64,000 nt of DNA, taken from positions 1 through 64,000 of the forward strand of contig JNDT01001474.1 in the NCBI GenBank assembly GCA_000697055.1, given 5' to 3'. Positions 10,650 through 26,974 of the stretch are shown one piece after another. Positions within the stretch are counted from its first letter, which is position 1, and the number at the start of each line of letters is the position of its first letter. Position numbers and translations under genes: made by a program. Source of the DNA: Saksenaea vasiformis B4078. Taxonomy: Eukaryota > Mucoromycota > Mucoromycetes > Mucorales > Saksenaeaceae. Under the pieces are notes generated by a model that had not been told where the DNA came from, did not search any database, and saw nothing but the letters and a program-made list of their open reading frames with translations.

Positions 10650-10870
10650 GTAAGTATCGAAACGCGCGGTAGTTTAGCGATCCTAGTAATATGCTCGTGT
10701 GATAATGAAGTCTCCGACAGAAAGGTCGGATCTTATGTTCAGGTTTAGAGTCAGGGGATCTATGGACCTCTGTGGAATCAGAATAGCTGTTTGCACATGC
10801 TTGTAAACTGCGTGCTACGGTAGCGGCGCAGCTAGCTGTACCGTTGGCAGGATTGCCAACGGAGACTCAG
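10650..10870 (+). other. Hairpin-rich segment, possible structured RNA
   Basis: Two strong short stems lie close together. TCCGAC (10713-10718) pairs with GTCGGA (10725-10730) around a 6-nt loop. CCGTTGGCA (10841-10849) pairs perfectly with TGCCAACGG (10854-10862) around GGAT. The intervening sequence is more GC-rich than the surroundings. It does not match snRNA, SRP, RNase P, 5S or C/D snoRNA landmarks that I can recall. The strand is arbitrary. Confidence 0.2.
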
Positions 10871-10978
10871 AAGTAAAGTTAAGTTACGTCGATCTGCTAA
10901 ATACATATCAATGGGTATCTAATCAAATGGCATGTGTTGTCAACAACTTACCGAGTTGTCCTTACAGACTTTCTTACT

Positions 10979-11365
10979 TTATGACTTCCATATAATTAGA
11001 GGTTTCTGGATAAGCTGATAAGATATATCATGTGTAATGTAGGTGACGTTAGACACGCGTATATGACTGCGACAGAACGCCACATCCAGAGGAACCCAAA
11101 GAGTATCGAACTGCAGCGATTGAAAACGACGAAGTGCTGTTAACAGGTCGCAGAAGAACCGAACCATTGCTGATAAGTGTAGCGTTAATTTGGATACAAC
11201 AACAAAAATCCTTCCTGGAGCCTTTATCTGATTTTCAGTGCAGAAAAAGGGACAATCTTTGTCACCGACGTCAACCTCAGAAACTAACGGCTTTTCTTTG
11301 TCTGCTCTACTTAGGAGAGGCGTTATTGGATGGAGATGAAAACACACCACAGCAGACATTCTCAT
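10979..11365 (-). CDS. Unassigned 128-codon ORF
   Basis: This is the longest clean frame in the gene-poor region, from ATG 11365 to TGA/TAA near 10979. The product has mixed composition with no low-complexity bias and no motif I recognise. No splice partners were found upstream or downstream. It could be an eroded exon or chance. Confidence 0.2.
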   Translation of the reverse strand: MRMSAVVCFHLHPITPLLSRADKEKPLVSEVDVGDKDCPFFCTENQIKAPGRIFVVVSKLTLHLSAMVRFFCDLLTALRRFQSLQFDTLWVPLDVAFCRSHIRVSNVTYITHDISYQLIQKPLIIWKS

Positions 11366-12268
11366 TATAAGCTAATCTTGACCTCAGTGTACAACAAGCA
11401 TTCTCTTCTTCCAAGAACCTTACGCTGCTATCGCTGCACTGACAGGAATTTCTTTTTTACCTGTAATATTCATCTAAAACGACTGTAAGTAGAACATAAT
11501 GTATAGACAATTTATTATGAATCAGATCACTGCAAACAGCGTTGAGCTACCAAAGATGCGTTGCTTCTACAGCAGCAACAATTACTTTTATTTCAACACA
11601 AACAGTCGCCAAAAAAAAAAGAGAGTCTCACATGCAGTGACTATATAACAAAAGAATTCTGTCTTCTCACAAAATGAAGAACGAATTGTTAATCTTCCTT
11701 GCTTTCTTTTGCATGTAGCTCATACATTTACAATAATCTTACAACGTTTATTAATTCATACAAGCAAAAGTTTATATCGGTAGTTAAATGAAAACGTACA
11801 CGTTCTGTCATACAGCATACTTTACTATTACAGAGGCCAGGTGTCGTATGCAGAGCAACACATGCTAACACTTTGTTTTTGGTGAACTCAGCACAAAAAA
11901 AGTTTATTTTCTGTTAAATGGCTTCATTACTGTAGTTTTAGTATGTAGACCTTGTGTTTTAAAGTTCTTCTAGCATATGATCGAGACGTATATCGTTTGC
12001 TTCACCACGTTATCAGTCTCATTATCGGTCCCGTTTGATGGATTACTCCAAGAATGATGTTAATATGTCAGCAATAGATAACCGTAATCATATGGTTCTC
12101 TTTTTCCTATTCATTTTTTTCTGCTGCAGTCAATGATCGTGTTTTATGTATCTTATATTTATAGAAGGTAAAGGCGTGTATGGCGGTTTTTTTTTAAAAT
12201 TTTTATGTACATGTAACTACATGTCCTTTTAACGCATTGTCCACATATCGACGATCACATTCGTTTTC

Positions 12269-12547
12269 ATGATTACACTGTATGCACATACGAATCAACA
12301 ATTAGCAATAAGCTTGCGTCGACCTCGACCCATTAATCCTCGACCTCCACCTCGACCAGACACTCCACCTCCTTCCTCACCGCCACCAGATTCTCCTCTT
12401 CCTCACCAACCAGACCCTCCAACAGGTTCTGCAGTAAAATGGAATCCTAAAGGAAAGGGGAATAGTGATAGCGCACAATACTTTACTTGGAAGTTGTCCA
12501 AACCTAGTTTCTCAGTTAACCGTTTTGCGATATTGATGTATCCATAA
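12269..12547 (+). CDS. Unassigned proline-rich ORF, 92 codons
   Basis: ATG at 12269. Residues about 18-52 are Pro/Arg/Asp/Ser-rich (PRPPPRPDTPPPSS-type), encoded by CCWCCW/CGACCT runs. The C-terminal 40 residues are ordinary. Fungal proline-rich linkers look like this, but a local CCT/CCA microsatellite would too. No second exon is identified. Confidence 0.25.
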   Translation: MITLYAHTNQQLAISLRRPRPINPRPPPRPDTPPPSSPPPDSPLPHQPDPPTGSAVKWNPKGKGNSDSAQYFTWKLSKPSFSVNRFAILMYP

Positions 12548-15500
12548 GTACGTATTATACACCCTTGTTCGTATTTAATTCTTACCTGAAGCAGTTATGT
12601 TACCGTATGCACGCGTCTCTACTTACCTATGTCTAGTTAATTTTGTTATGCTTTTTTTTCTTTTGTATGAAAATTCATTCTTCTTCTGTTGTAGAGTAGT
12701 CCATGGTTATTGATGACCTTTATTTTTATTTTTCGATTATATGACTTATGCCCTATTTATTCTCTCTAATTTTTAGCATGCATGTCGGATTCTTGGGACC
12801 GAAATAACTCAATAAAGAAAGGCGTGGAAAAAACAAGGAAGAAAAAAGAAAAAAAGAGAAGTTCGGTAGTCAGGCTAGTAAACGCTTCTGATTTTTTAAG
12901 GTTCTTACCAGCCTGAGTTCCCCTGACCAATTTATAGCACCCGTTCTGGGTTTACGTTCCTTTTTCCGGTTTACAACACGTTAGTATCGATCTTGCAGAT
13001 CCTTTTTAACAGGAAGTATGTGGATTTGTCATATGGGAGGCTTTTGACATCTTGTACCTGGGAACATAATACTGATTCTCATGACGATAGATCACGATTT
13101 GCCTTTTTTCTGTATATTTTTTTTTTTTTACTATTCTCAGGACCGATGATAATGACTGTCATTTACCAGTTTTGATGATTGCGCCCACGTCGTAACTCAA
13201 CTTTGCTGGTGAGATATATGTATTTATAGATAAGCACATACATAACATAGGTTATGTCAGAGAAGCAGTACTTTGTTTTATACCATGTTCTCTTCTGAAA
13301 TCGTCTACTAGAAAGATGGAGTCGGGGATTAACATCAACAAGATATCTTTTCGGTTTATTCGGAGTACTCGAAGAAACCAGGGAGGATTAATAGTTTATT
13401 TCATAGACTTCTACAAATGCCAAAAAACAAAATGTATTTTATGTACCCAGAAAAAAAAGAATAGAGCACTGACAAAAGAAAATACGTAAGTAAGATGAGA
13501 AAAGGAATAAGAAGCAGGAAGAAAAAGAAAACAGAAAAGTGACCGAGGTAGAAACGAAGTTAAGAAGTTGGCTTACTTGCCACGATTGTTGACTTATCAG
13601 AAGATACCAGTAGTTCTACATTGCCTCCTATCTTCAGTCTTCTTCTACAGCTTCTTCTTTAGCTTCTACAGCTTCATAGGCGGAATAAGAAGGACGGCGT
13701 AATTTACCGCCCAGAGATCAGTCATTAGGAAAGTGTGACAAAGAGAAAACAGAAGCGCGCCAATTGTTTTTGTCGTGTATATTTTACAGTATGTTCCTGT
13801 CCGTGGCGTTCCCCCACCGTTGCCAAGAATAGGAAAAAAAAGTAACAGTTCTGCGTTCGTAGAATAGCCAAGATCAACTTTAAAAAGCGACCAGCGCACA
13901 GGTATCCGATCATCCTCACGTCTGACAAATAAATTACTGACGTTGGTGATTCTAGACATAGAAGGACAGTCGTATTATTTGGCAGTAGAGCACGTTTTCT
14001 GTCAGACAGCCTCACAAAAAAAAAAGCTAGTTTACGCTAACTATTACCTAGCCTGTTCGAGATGGAGGAAGAAATAGGTCTGCCCTACCATGTGGAAAGT
14101 GCCTGATAATAACTATATTTGGCCAGCCTGTCACACCCGATCCAACGCGAGACACAGCACGCGCACCTGTCCCCGCAGCAAGATAATCACGAGCGGGAGA
14201 AACGTCAAGTTCAAGAGAATCTCAGAGAAAAACACATGAGAAGTGCCAAGTTGCGGCTATGTCGATGTATCCCATTTAGTGATAGAAGTACGTATTTTTG
14301 AACAGGAAATTCAAGGAACAGGGCCTGTACGTTCTATGTGACTTTTATGAGGATAGAAGAAAAGGAAGAAATTACCTGATCAATTGGTGAAGCACTTCCC
14401 TAAGGAACGTTCCTTTAGTTCAAGGGGCTTGAGCTATGTCTGAAACATTTTACCCGATCATTCCGAGAAAACTAGTCTTTCCATGTCAGAAGAACATAAT
14501 CGTATGAGCGACGACGACTCCGTTAATTGATGTTATAAATGATGACAATAACAAAAAATCTCGGACATTGATCGCGGCCAAATGCGTGGTACAACAAGAT
14601 GCATGCTTCTCCAGCATTGTCTTCAACCGATCGATGTTACTGTCGCCAAAGGTAGTTATGTGCTGCTAGTCGTCACTATAGCAAAAAAAAAAAAGAGAGG
14701 ACTCTGGTTAAAATGATAAATCTCCGTCGCAAATAAAAAAAAAACGAGCTTCTTTTTTGAGTTGGTGGAAAAAGCTTTACTGTCAGCAGGAGATAGTTTA
14801 TATGGAGACCTACGAAGTGACAATAGACCAGGAACGATACGCTCTTTTCCTCGTTTCTTTGCCTATCTAGGTGCTAGTGCCTGATAACAATTTGTCAAGA
14901 GTAGGGAGTGTCTCGGCAAATAACTCCGTGGGAAGTGTATACCTTGGCAAATTAGGTTGTCCACTTACGCTTCCCTTTCTGGACAAAGGTACTATTTACA
15001 TCAAGGAAAACGCGTGGCAAATATCTATTTATTTTTGTGTACAGCGAGAAATGCTAGTCGTACAGTGTCAATGTAACAATTACTGAATCTAGTAAAAAGA
15101 TGTTTACCACTGATACACAGTTTTGGTTTGTTTGTTAGACTTTCTGTCGGGCTAACAGTCTGATGTCTGCAGCACTTTGATCACTCGTTAAGGTTATTCG
15201 ACAGAACTACGTGACCTTAATAAATACCACATGAACTAAACCTTTCCTATTTAATGACAAACAATTGACCATAGACTTTCGCTATTGTATGCCGTCTAGC
15301 ACGTTACAGAAACCTTGTTTCGTATTTTAAGACTTTTCCGGGTATTCGGGTTGCAGCGGGCCATTCACATCGTGCAGCCACATATTTGACAGAGCACGGG
15401 CCACGCCACCAAAAAGGTTTGGTCCAGTAATCTGGATGCTCTTTTGAAACAATCTTTAAATGCTAATAGCGAATGGTACTAACTATAAGATATACTGTTT

Positions 15501-15722
15501 TTGCCCAAGGACATCCATCATCGTATTCGTCGAAATACAGAGCCATTGAGCATTACTTTATCGCAGAGGGCAAACCTGCTAATAGATCTGCGCAATAGAC
15601 ATCCGAAAATACCCATTATCGTATGTTCGGTTTTGTTACATCCTCAATTAGAAGTTTGTGAACAAATTTGCGATCGGTTGCAGCCCAATAAACGTCATGG
15701 TTTGATATGTAATAGCACGTGA
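15501..15722 (+). other. 73-codon open frame without ATG, possible exon relic
   Basis: The frame has balanced, globular-looking composition (..SQRANLLIDLRNRHPKIPIIVCSVL..) but begins at a TTG and is not joined to other exons. It lies in the intergenic space beyond the 3' end of the ABCC transporter gene (stop at 15891). The product is unrecognised. Confidence 0.2.
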
Positions 15723-15890
15723 AACATCAATCGCCTCTACGTCTTACCATTTAGCCAATGTTCTAGCGCATTTGCGGCTCTTAAACTCTCCCTTCCACAA
15801 GCAAAATTTTGTACAGTGATGTTTTCGCTCTTAGTTTATACTATATGTATGCTTTGATTTTTCTTAAATTGCAGTGCTACCTCACTAACA

Positions 15891-21629
<5,739 letters not shown>

Positions 21630-21731
21630 TAAGGTAAAGGAGAAAGAGACAAGTGACAAGCAAGAGAAAAAGGTTGGAGGTGAGATGAAGACCGTCCTTT
21701 ATGTTTGGGACTGCATTTTGCGGTCTTTTTT

Positions 21732-24700
21732 TTAATTTCCGCTATGAAGATGGAACTCTGGCCAATCGATTTCAGCACGACGCTGAGTAATACAAAGAGT
21801 TGACGAGAAACTGATATGCATAACTAGGTTAAAGAATAGTATCCTATAACTGAATACTGCTAGTTTTTCTGGACTACGGAACGCGGGAGGCCGTTGATTG
21901 TTGTTGTCTCTCATATAAAGAAACACGTGCAATATATTTGTTGCAGCCATTTTATCTCGATTCCAGAACATGGCCGTACATGATTTTTTTCTGACATGTC
22001 AGCACGGCATGTATTGTCGATCCTTGATGGCCTTGCGCGTCGTTTTCTTCATTTGCTTTCTGTAAGTCTCGAGTCTCACACGCTGGACAGACGTGGGATG
22101 TAAGATATTCGTCTATGAGGAAAACGTATGTGGAGCCTTTCGAATTTAAGGTCAACGATAAGTTTTTGGACAACTGTAGAGCTACCTTTCGTCGCCTAGC
22201 CTGCTATTGTAGTTCCTTAAAAATTGCCTTGGTAGATGCAGCCTTTTTGCCTTTCATGCTACCGGAAAACCCTCCATTCCCATAAGCGACGATAATGGGC
22301 TTGTTCTTTTCCTCAGCCTGATCGTTCGGAGAAAGAGGAACCCATTTCGAATTACTCTGCTTCCGTGCTTTTTGCTAACTGTGTTGCTCGTACTTCTTGC
22401 CACCGTGGAGTAATCTCTTGGCAATCTCACTTCGACCTTTTTGTCGTCGGATATAAGTTTTGAAATTTAACTTGCTATATCTGAAAAAATATACACATGT
22501 TGTGCCAAAATAAATAAAGAAAATAGCAGCCAACCTTTGATCGCGGCTAAAAAATTCAGAGATACGCTCATAGTGCCGGACGCAATATCGGATTGCGGTA
22601 ATTAATTTCTCCATGCTGGTTGTCTTCAATGATGGTATATTATTGATCAGCGTTTTCACCTCAGGCTCGCCTTTCACGTATTTTTCCCGAATCCTGGTAG
22701 CATGACTGAATCCGCATAGAGTATAATATTCTTCTGTGGTGGTTGAACGAACGCGATGCTGAGACGTGCCTATCCCATCGGCGCTCACAAAGACACTTGA
22801 TACCCCCGGGTCAACACCCCAAATAACCGCATCATTGTACTTCGCTTTCATATCAGAAGGCGTTAACGTTTTCTTGTTCGGATTGTACGGGGCCTTGTAC
22901 TTCTTAAAAAGGAACTCGACGTCGGTACCACCCGTGCGTATTTTGTCCCTGAGGCAACGCAGTGAATAACCTGAATCATACACAATGAAAATACGTACCA
23001 AAAAATACTTCTGTCAGTTTCCAGACTCTTCAAGGTATCATAGCCGATCTTGGACATATCGAACAATTGAAAATATTTTTCTCTAGCTTCCGTGGCCTTA
23101 ACAGGCGACATGGAAGGATGTAGACCGGATTTACACATCAAACGGCCCAGTGCCTGATTATCCACCGTGATACGACGCATTTGCATGTTATAGATGGGCA
23201 ACATTGTGAACCTTTATGCACCCCGCGGGTCGGTGTACTTTTCCGGCTTGAATGTACCACCATCGATAGCCTCTCCGGTTTCCTTGATGAAATCCTTCAA
23301 GTTCGAGATCACGAGACCCGGTATACGGTCGAACTTCTTCGTGAGGGACAGCTCTTTTCTTTTTCGGATAGCTATTCTGACAGCCACTTCAAGACTCTTC
23401 GTTAGACGCTTTGATAGCTTCACATCACCAAGGATCTGCAAGACGGTCAAATAACAAAAGTTTTGATGATTCCTGATTACCTTATCTATCATCCGATGAA
23501 CGTATCCTGTGGAGACGTACTTCTGGGGGGTTGCCTCTGCAATGAACACTTTTTGTTCCAATCGTGCAAGTACTTGAAAGAACCATGGGAAGAATAGATG
23601 TGGCTCTGCATTTAGCTTTTCATCACTAATAGAAGCGACCCGGATGGATTTTTTCAGGTATCCTACGCAAGTGTCAACATATGAACGGTTATCGTTGTTG
23701 TCTGGAACAGTTTTGGGCCATTCTGCCTCGGCACCGCAAGCTTTCTTGTACATGAATTCTGCTAGAAGCTTCCTATCTTTCACCACTCCTTTCCATCGGA
23801 AACGCTCATCCTCTTGATCAGACATGCACACCAAGAGATACTGGATCGTTTTTCTCTCGAAATTCGCCATCAGATGGTTCCTGATTGATTCTTCGTATTC
23901 TTTTGCAGCGGTAGAGACTACGGTCATGTAGCCTTGTGAGCGGAACTTGGAACTTAATTGTCAAATGCTTCACGGAGATTATGCTCCGCTGACGTTGCTT
24001 TCCCAGCGATCAATGAAAACAGGTTGTAACACAAGTCATGCGTGATTGGTGGAACAGGACAACCATCGGATAACAGACTAACAAAAACGAAATTGGCAAA
24101 CAGCGATCCGAAATAAGTGACGTCTCTTGTGTGAACAACAACATCCTGGATCGCGGAGACAAACTCTGTGCTCTTGCATGTTTTCGCCAATGACGCTTTG
24201 ATGACAGCTGTACGCTTGAAATTCGTCGGAGGTTTCCGTTTGAAGATCCTTTCTGGGCACTTGGCATTTGTGGCTCTACGGTGGTCCGTTTGGTGGCATC
24301 GAGGGCATCGGATGACTTGACCGGATGCGATAGCTGCCTCCTTTTTTTCTTCAAACAAAGCTTTTTTGGCTTCGGATTTGGCAATGCGCTTCTTGTGAGC
24401 TTTTTCAGCTTTAACGAATGCTTTGGATTTTTTCCTTGAAGGACCAGGTTCCGATGTCACCTCGTCTAATAAATGTTGTCAGATTATGTCAAACATAAAG
24501 ACTACCTACCTGAATATTCTTCAATATCTTCATCGTCTTCTGGTACTTCATCCTGATGATCCTGTTTGTTCACGTTCTCTGCGGCATCTTTGGTTTCATT
24601 TTTGAGTTTGTGACCATGATGTCATGATGGCTTACCTCTTCTGGTTTCGATCAGTGATCGGGAACTATTATCGGAATCCGCGATCTGTCTTTCCTTTCCT

Positions 24701-24950
24701 TTCAAAGAACCTACATTTCCTGATTATTTTGAGTTCATATTCTCCTTCCACAATATCATTTACCAGTTGAAGGCAACGAACTCTCTGGAGCGTGGATGAG
24801 TGCATCCTCACTCATACACTCCACGGGAGGAGTTGTCAATGGTTTGTGCACATCTGGTGCCTCAATTTTTTGATTGAAGAAGGATGTAATTAATGTCTGG
24901 TTTGGAGGTAGAGGTTTAGGGTTGATTCTGCGTCTTTTACGCATGACCAT
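21732..24950 (-). pseudogene. Fanzor (eukaryotic TnpB-like RuvC nuclease) gene, broken
   Basis: Spliced minus-strand gene from ATG 24950. Three phase-1 introns join an N-terminal exon (basic patch RKRRR, then PIP-box-like QTLITSFF at residues 18-25) to an acidic linker and a basic segment with CPRCHQTDHRR. An alpha-helical REC-like region follows. The RuvC domain shows WGVDPGVSSVFVSADG (RuvC-I Asp), IDEYLTSHVCPAC (RuvC-II Glu plus zinc ribbon) and NRDKMAATNI (RuvC-III Asp). This order fits Fanzor, and the whole resembles Mucoromycota Fanzor-like proteins as I recall them. Lesions: a frame break near 23,955-23,990, TAG at 22375-22377, TAG at 22204-22206, and a +1 shift in the 7-A run (21984-21990 on +) inside the zinc ribbon. 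Without that extra base the frame runs from the ribbon into the RuvC-III motif. The start region has CCAAT boxes at about 25050-25110. The C-terminal limit is approximate. Confidence 0.78.
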
Positions 24951-25039
24951 AATAGAAGACAATGAAAACAGAAAAAGGAGGAAAGAAGATTGATGCGTTT
25001 CTTGTGACGTTTTAACAGATAGCTGCAAACCTTCGCTTC

Positions 25040-25110
25040 ACTCATGTACCAATCACGTTAGATTTGGTTAAAAAAAAGCACCGCCTTATTCATCCAATCA
25101 GCATTGAAAC
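25040..25110 (-). promoter_or_regulatory. Putative Fanzor promoter with CCAAT boxes
   Basis: Upstream of the Fanzor start (24950), the + strand reads ACCAATCACG (about 25050) and ATCCAATCAG (about 25097), i.e. two CCAAT boxes about 100-150 bp from the ATG. CCAAT boxes are symmetric in function, but this is composition-level evidence only. Confidence 0.3.
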
Positions 25111-25566
25111 TTTGAAGTCAAAGATCTTAATTATACCAGCTGTGGTGCTCGCTTCGCTTCGCAACACTGCTTTTCTATGGGAAAAAGAAATATTATTGAG
25201 AAGATTTTATGGAAGGCTGAAGACTTTGTTGGCAAGAAATAATTTGTTCAATTGCCGAAAGTTTGTTGCTGGAATATATGGATAAAAAAGAACTATATAA
25301 AAAAAAGAGTGCATGAAGGAAGAATCTATGTAAAAGAAAAGATGATGTGAAAGACTAATCCGCCTATTGCCCTTTTTGTCGTGAAGCCAACCTTTGGCAT
25401 ACAATGGGATATCTACCCTGCGTTTCTTGCTTTTTTAAAAAACTTTATAGATTGCAAAAGCCAAATACAGTGTTGACAGAGGACGAGAAGAGAGAAAGCG
25501 AGAAGCAGAAGGGACTTTGGGAGTAATATGTTGTAGGAGGGATCGGTTTGTGTATGACAGTGTACA

Positions 25567-26974
25567 TTATAAGTTATTATTGAACATAGCCTTTTCAGCA
25601 GGAACTGCTCCTGCACTGACCAATGCCTGTTCTAGATCCTCTAAAAGATCTTCTACATCTTCAATACCGACGCACAGTCGAATAACATCTTCGGGGAATT
25701 CACGTTCAGCACGGATATGCGCAGGAATGGATGCATGCGACATTCTGCAAGGCATGCTATAATGGATCGCTTAAGCATATTTTTCTCAATTTTTGCTTAA
25801 AACTTACCTCATCAATGAGTTGACACAACCAAATGAAACGCTAATACTCCACAATTTGGCAGCCTCCACGATTCGTTCAGAAATGCCAATATCGCCCGTC
25901 TGGAAGCTCAGGACAGCACCAGGTCCTGAAGCAATACGCTTGTGCAACTCATACTGTGGATGGCTGCGAGAACCAGGGTAGTTCACCTTCAGACCTTGTT
26001 GCTCCAAATATTCGACGATTCGGATGGCACTTGCTTGTTGTTTATCCATACGCACGGCCAATGTTTTAACGCCACGCAGGAGCAGCCATGAATCGAATGG
26101 ACCAAGGCCACATCCAGTAGCATTAACGACATAGTACAGTTGCTTTTCAAAAAAAAATGAGTCATCGTTGCCTCTTTCCATTCATTTGTTTCTTACCTCA
26201 GCCAATGATTCATCACGCGTGCCTACGACACCGGCCATCAAATCGCTGTGTCCCGAAAGGTACTTCGTGGCCGAATGATAGGTAATATCGGCTCCAAGTT
26301 CAAGTGGTCGCTGGAGGTAAGGGCTCATCATGGTGTTGTCGACAACAACCAAAGCCTCTGGACATTTTTCATGGACATAATTGGCAATGGTCGGGATGTC
26401 CGCGATCTTCATCAAAGGATTTGATGGCGTTTCAAGTAGTACCAAACGAGTCTTAGCTGATAGATGGGGTAAGACGGATTCGGCAACGGTTGTGTCAACA
26501 TGATGTGTCTTGATGTTTAGTGATTTTGCCAAGAAACTCAGCAAACGATTTGTGCCACCATACAGATCGTTGCCAGCAATGATCTCCTCACCCGTACGGA
26601 CAAGTCGGGTAATTACATCCAATGCACTCATACCACTGGTTACGGCAAGCGCACGTTTGGCACCCATCACTTTGGCTAAGTGATTTTCTGTTGTAGCATA
26701 CAAGATCTTGGTTAAACCCAACGCCCAAAGCCAACGTTTTCTTCTTTTTCCACTTACCAAGATGTGTACGTGTTGGGTTACCACTGCGTGAATAATCATA
26801 TTCTCCACCTGCAGTGGCACTCTTTTGTTTAAAGGTTGCAGTTTGATGGATAGGCACGGACGAAGCATTATGGGGATCATCGGGATTGTCAACTGTAACC
26901 ACTTCGGTAGCAAATCGATATCTCCTTCGACCACTGACTGAAGAGGCCGGTGAGGCAGGCAAAATATCTGTCAT
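25567..26974 (-). CDS. STR3: Cystathionine beta-lyase (PLP-dependent, Cys/Met metabolism family)
   Basis: Converts cystathionine to homocysteine, pyruvate and ammonia in methionine synthesis; cytosolic or peroxisomal in fungi. Four exons start at ATG 26974. Exon 1 ends NPTRTHL and joins ENHLAKVMGAKRALAV across an intron whose splice sites give the exact family junction. Introns follow after ..DESLAE (joining QLYYVVNATGCGLG) and after NSLM (joining SMPCRMSHASIP). PLP-binding landmarks are SGMSALDVI (phosphate loop), DLYGGTNRL, VVVDNTMMSPYLQ (Asp that contacts the PLP nitrogen) and SATKYLSGHSD (Schiff-base lysine). The total is about 425 aa, normal for the family. Beta- rather than gamma-lyase is inferred from overall resemblance to fungal Str3/Met-2 enzymes. 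No lesions are seen. It is the upstream neighbour of the Fanzor relic on the same strand. Confidence 0.9.

Larger units (their letters stand above)
8844..15890. other. 7-kb gene-poor AT-rich region
   Basis: Frames here are short and frequently interrupted, with no recognisable domain and no convincing multi-exon model. There are homopolymer and purine-rich tracts (for example 12820-12870, 14690-14750). Local items worth naming are listed separately: a hairpin-rich segment near 10,650-10,870, a 128-codon minus-strand frame at 10979-11365, a proline-rich frame at 12269-12547, and a 73-codon frame at 15501-15722 that lacks an ATG. The region may be decayed mobile DNA, intergenic sequence, or genes too divergent for me to see. 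Confidence 0.6.
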
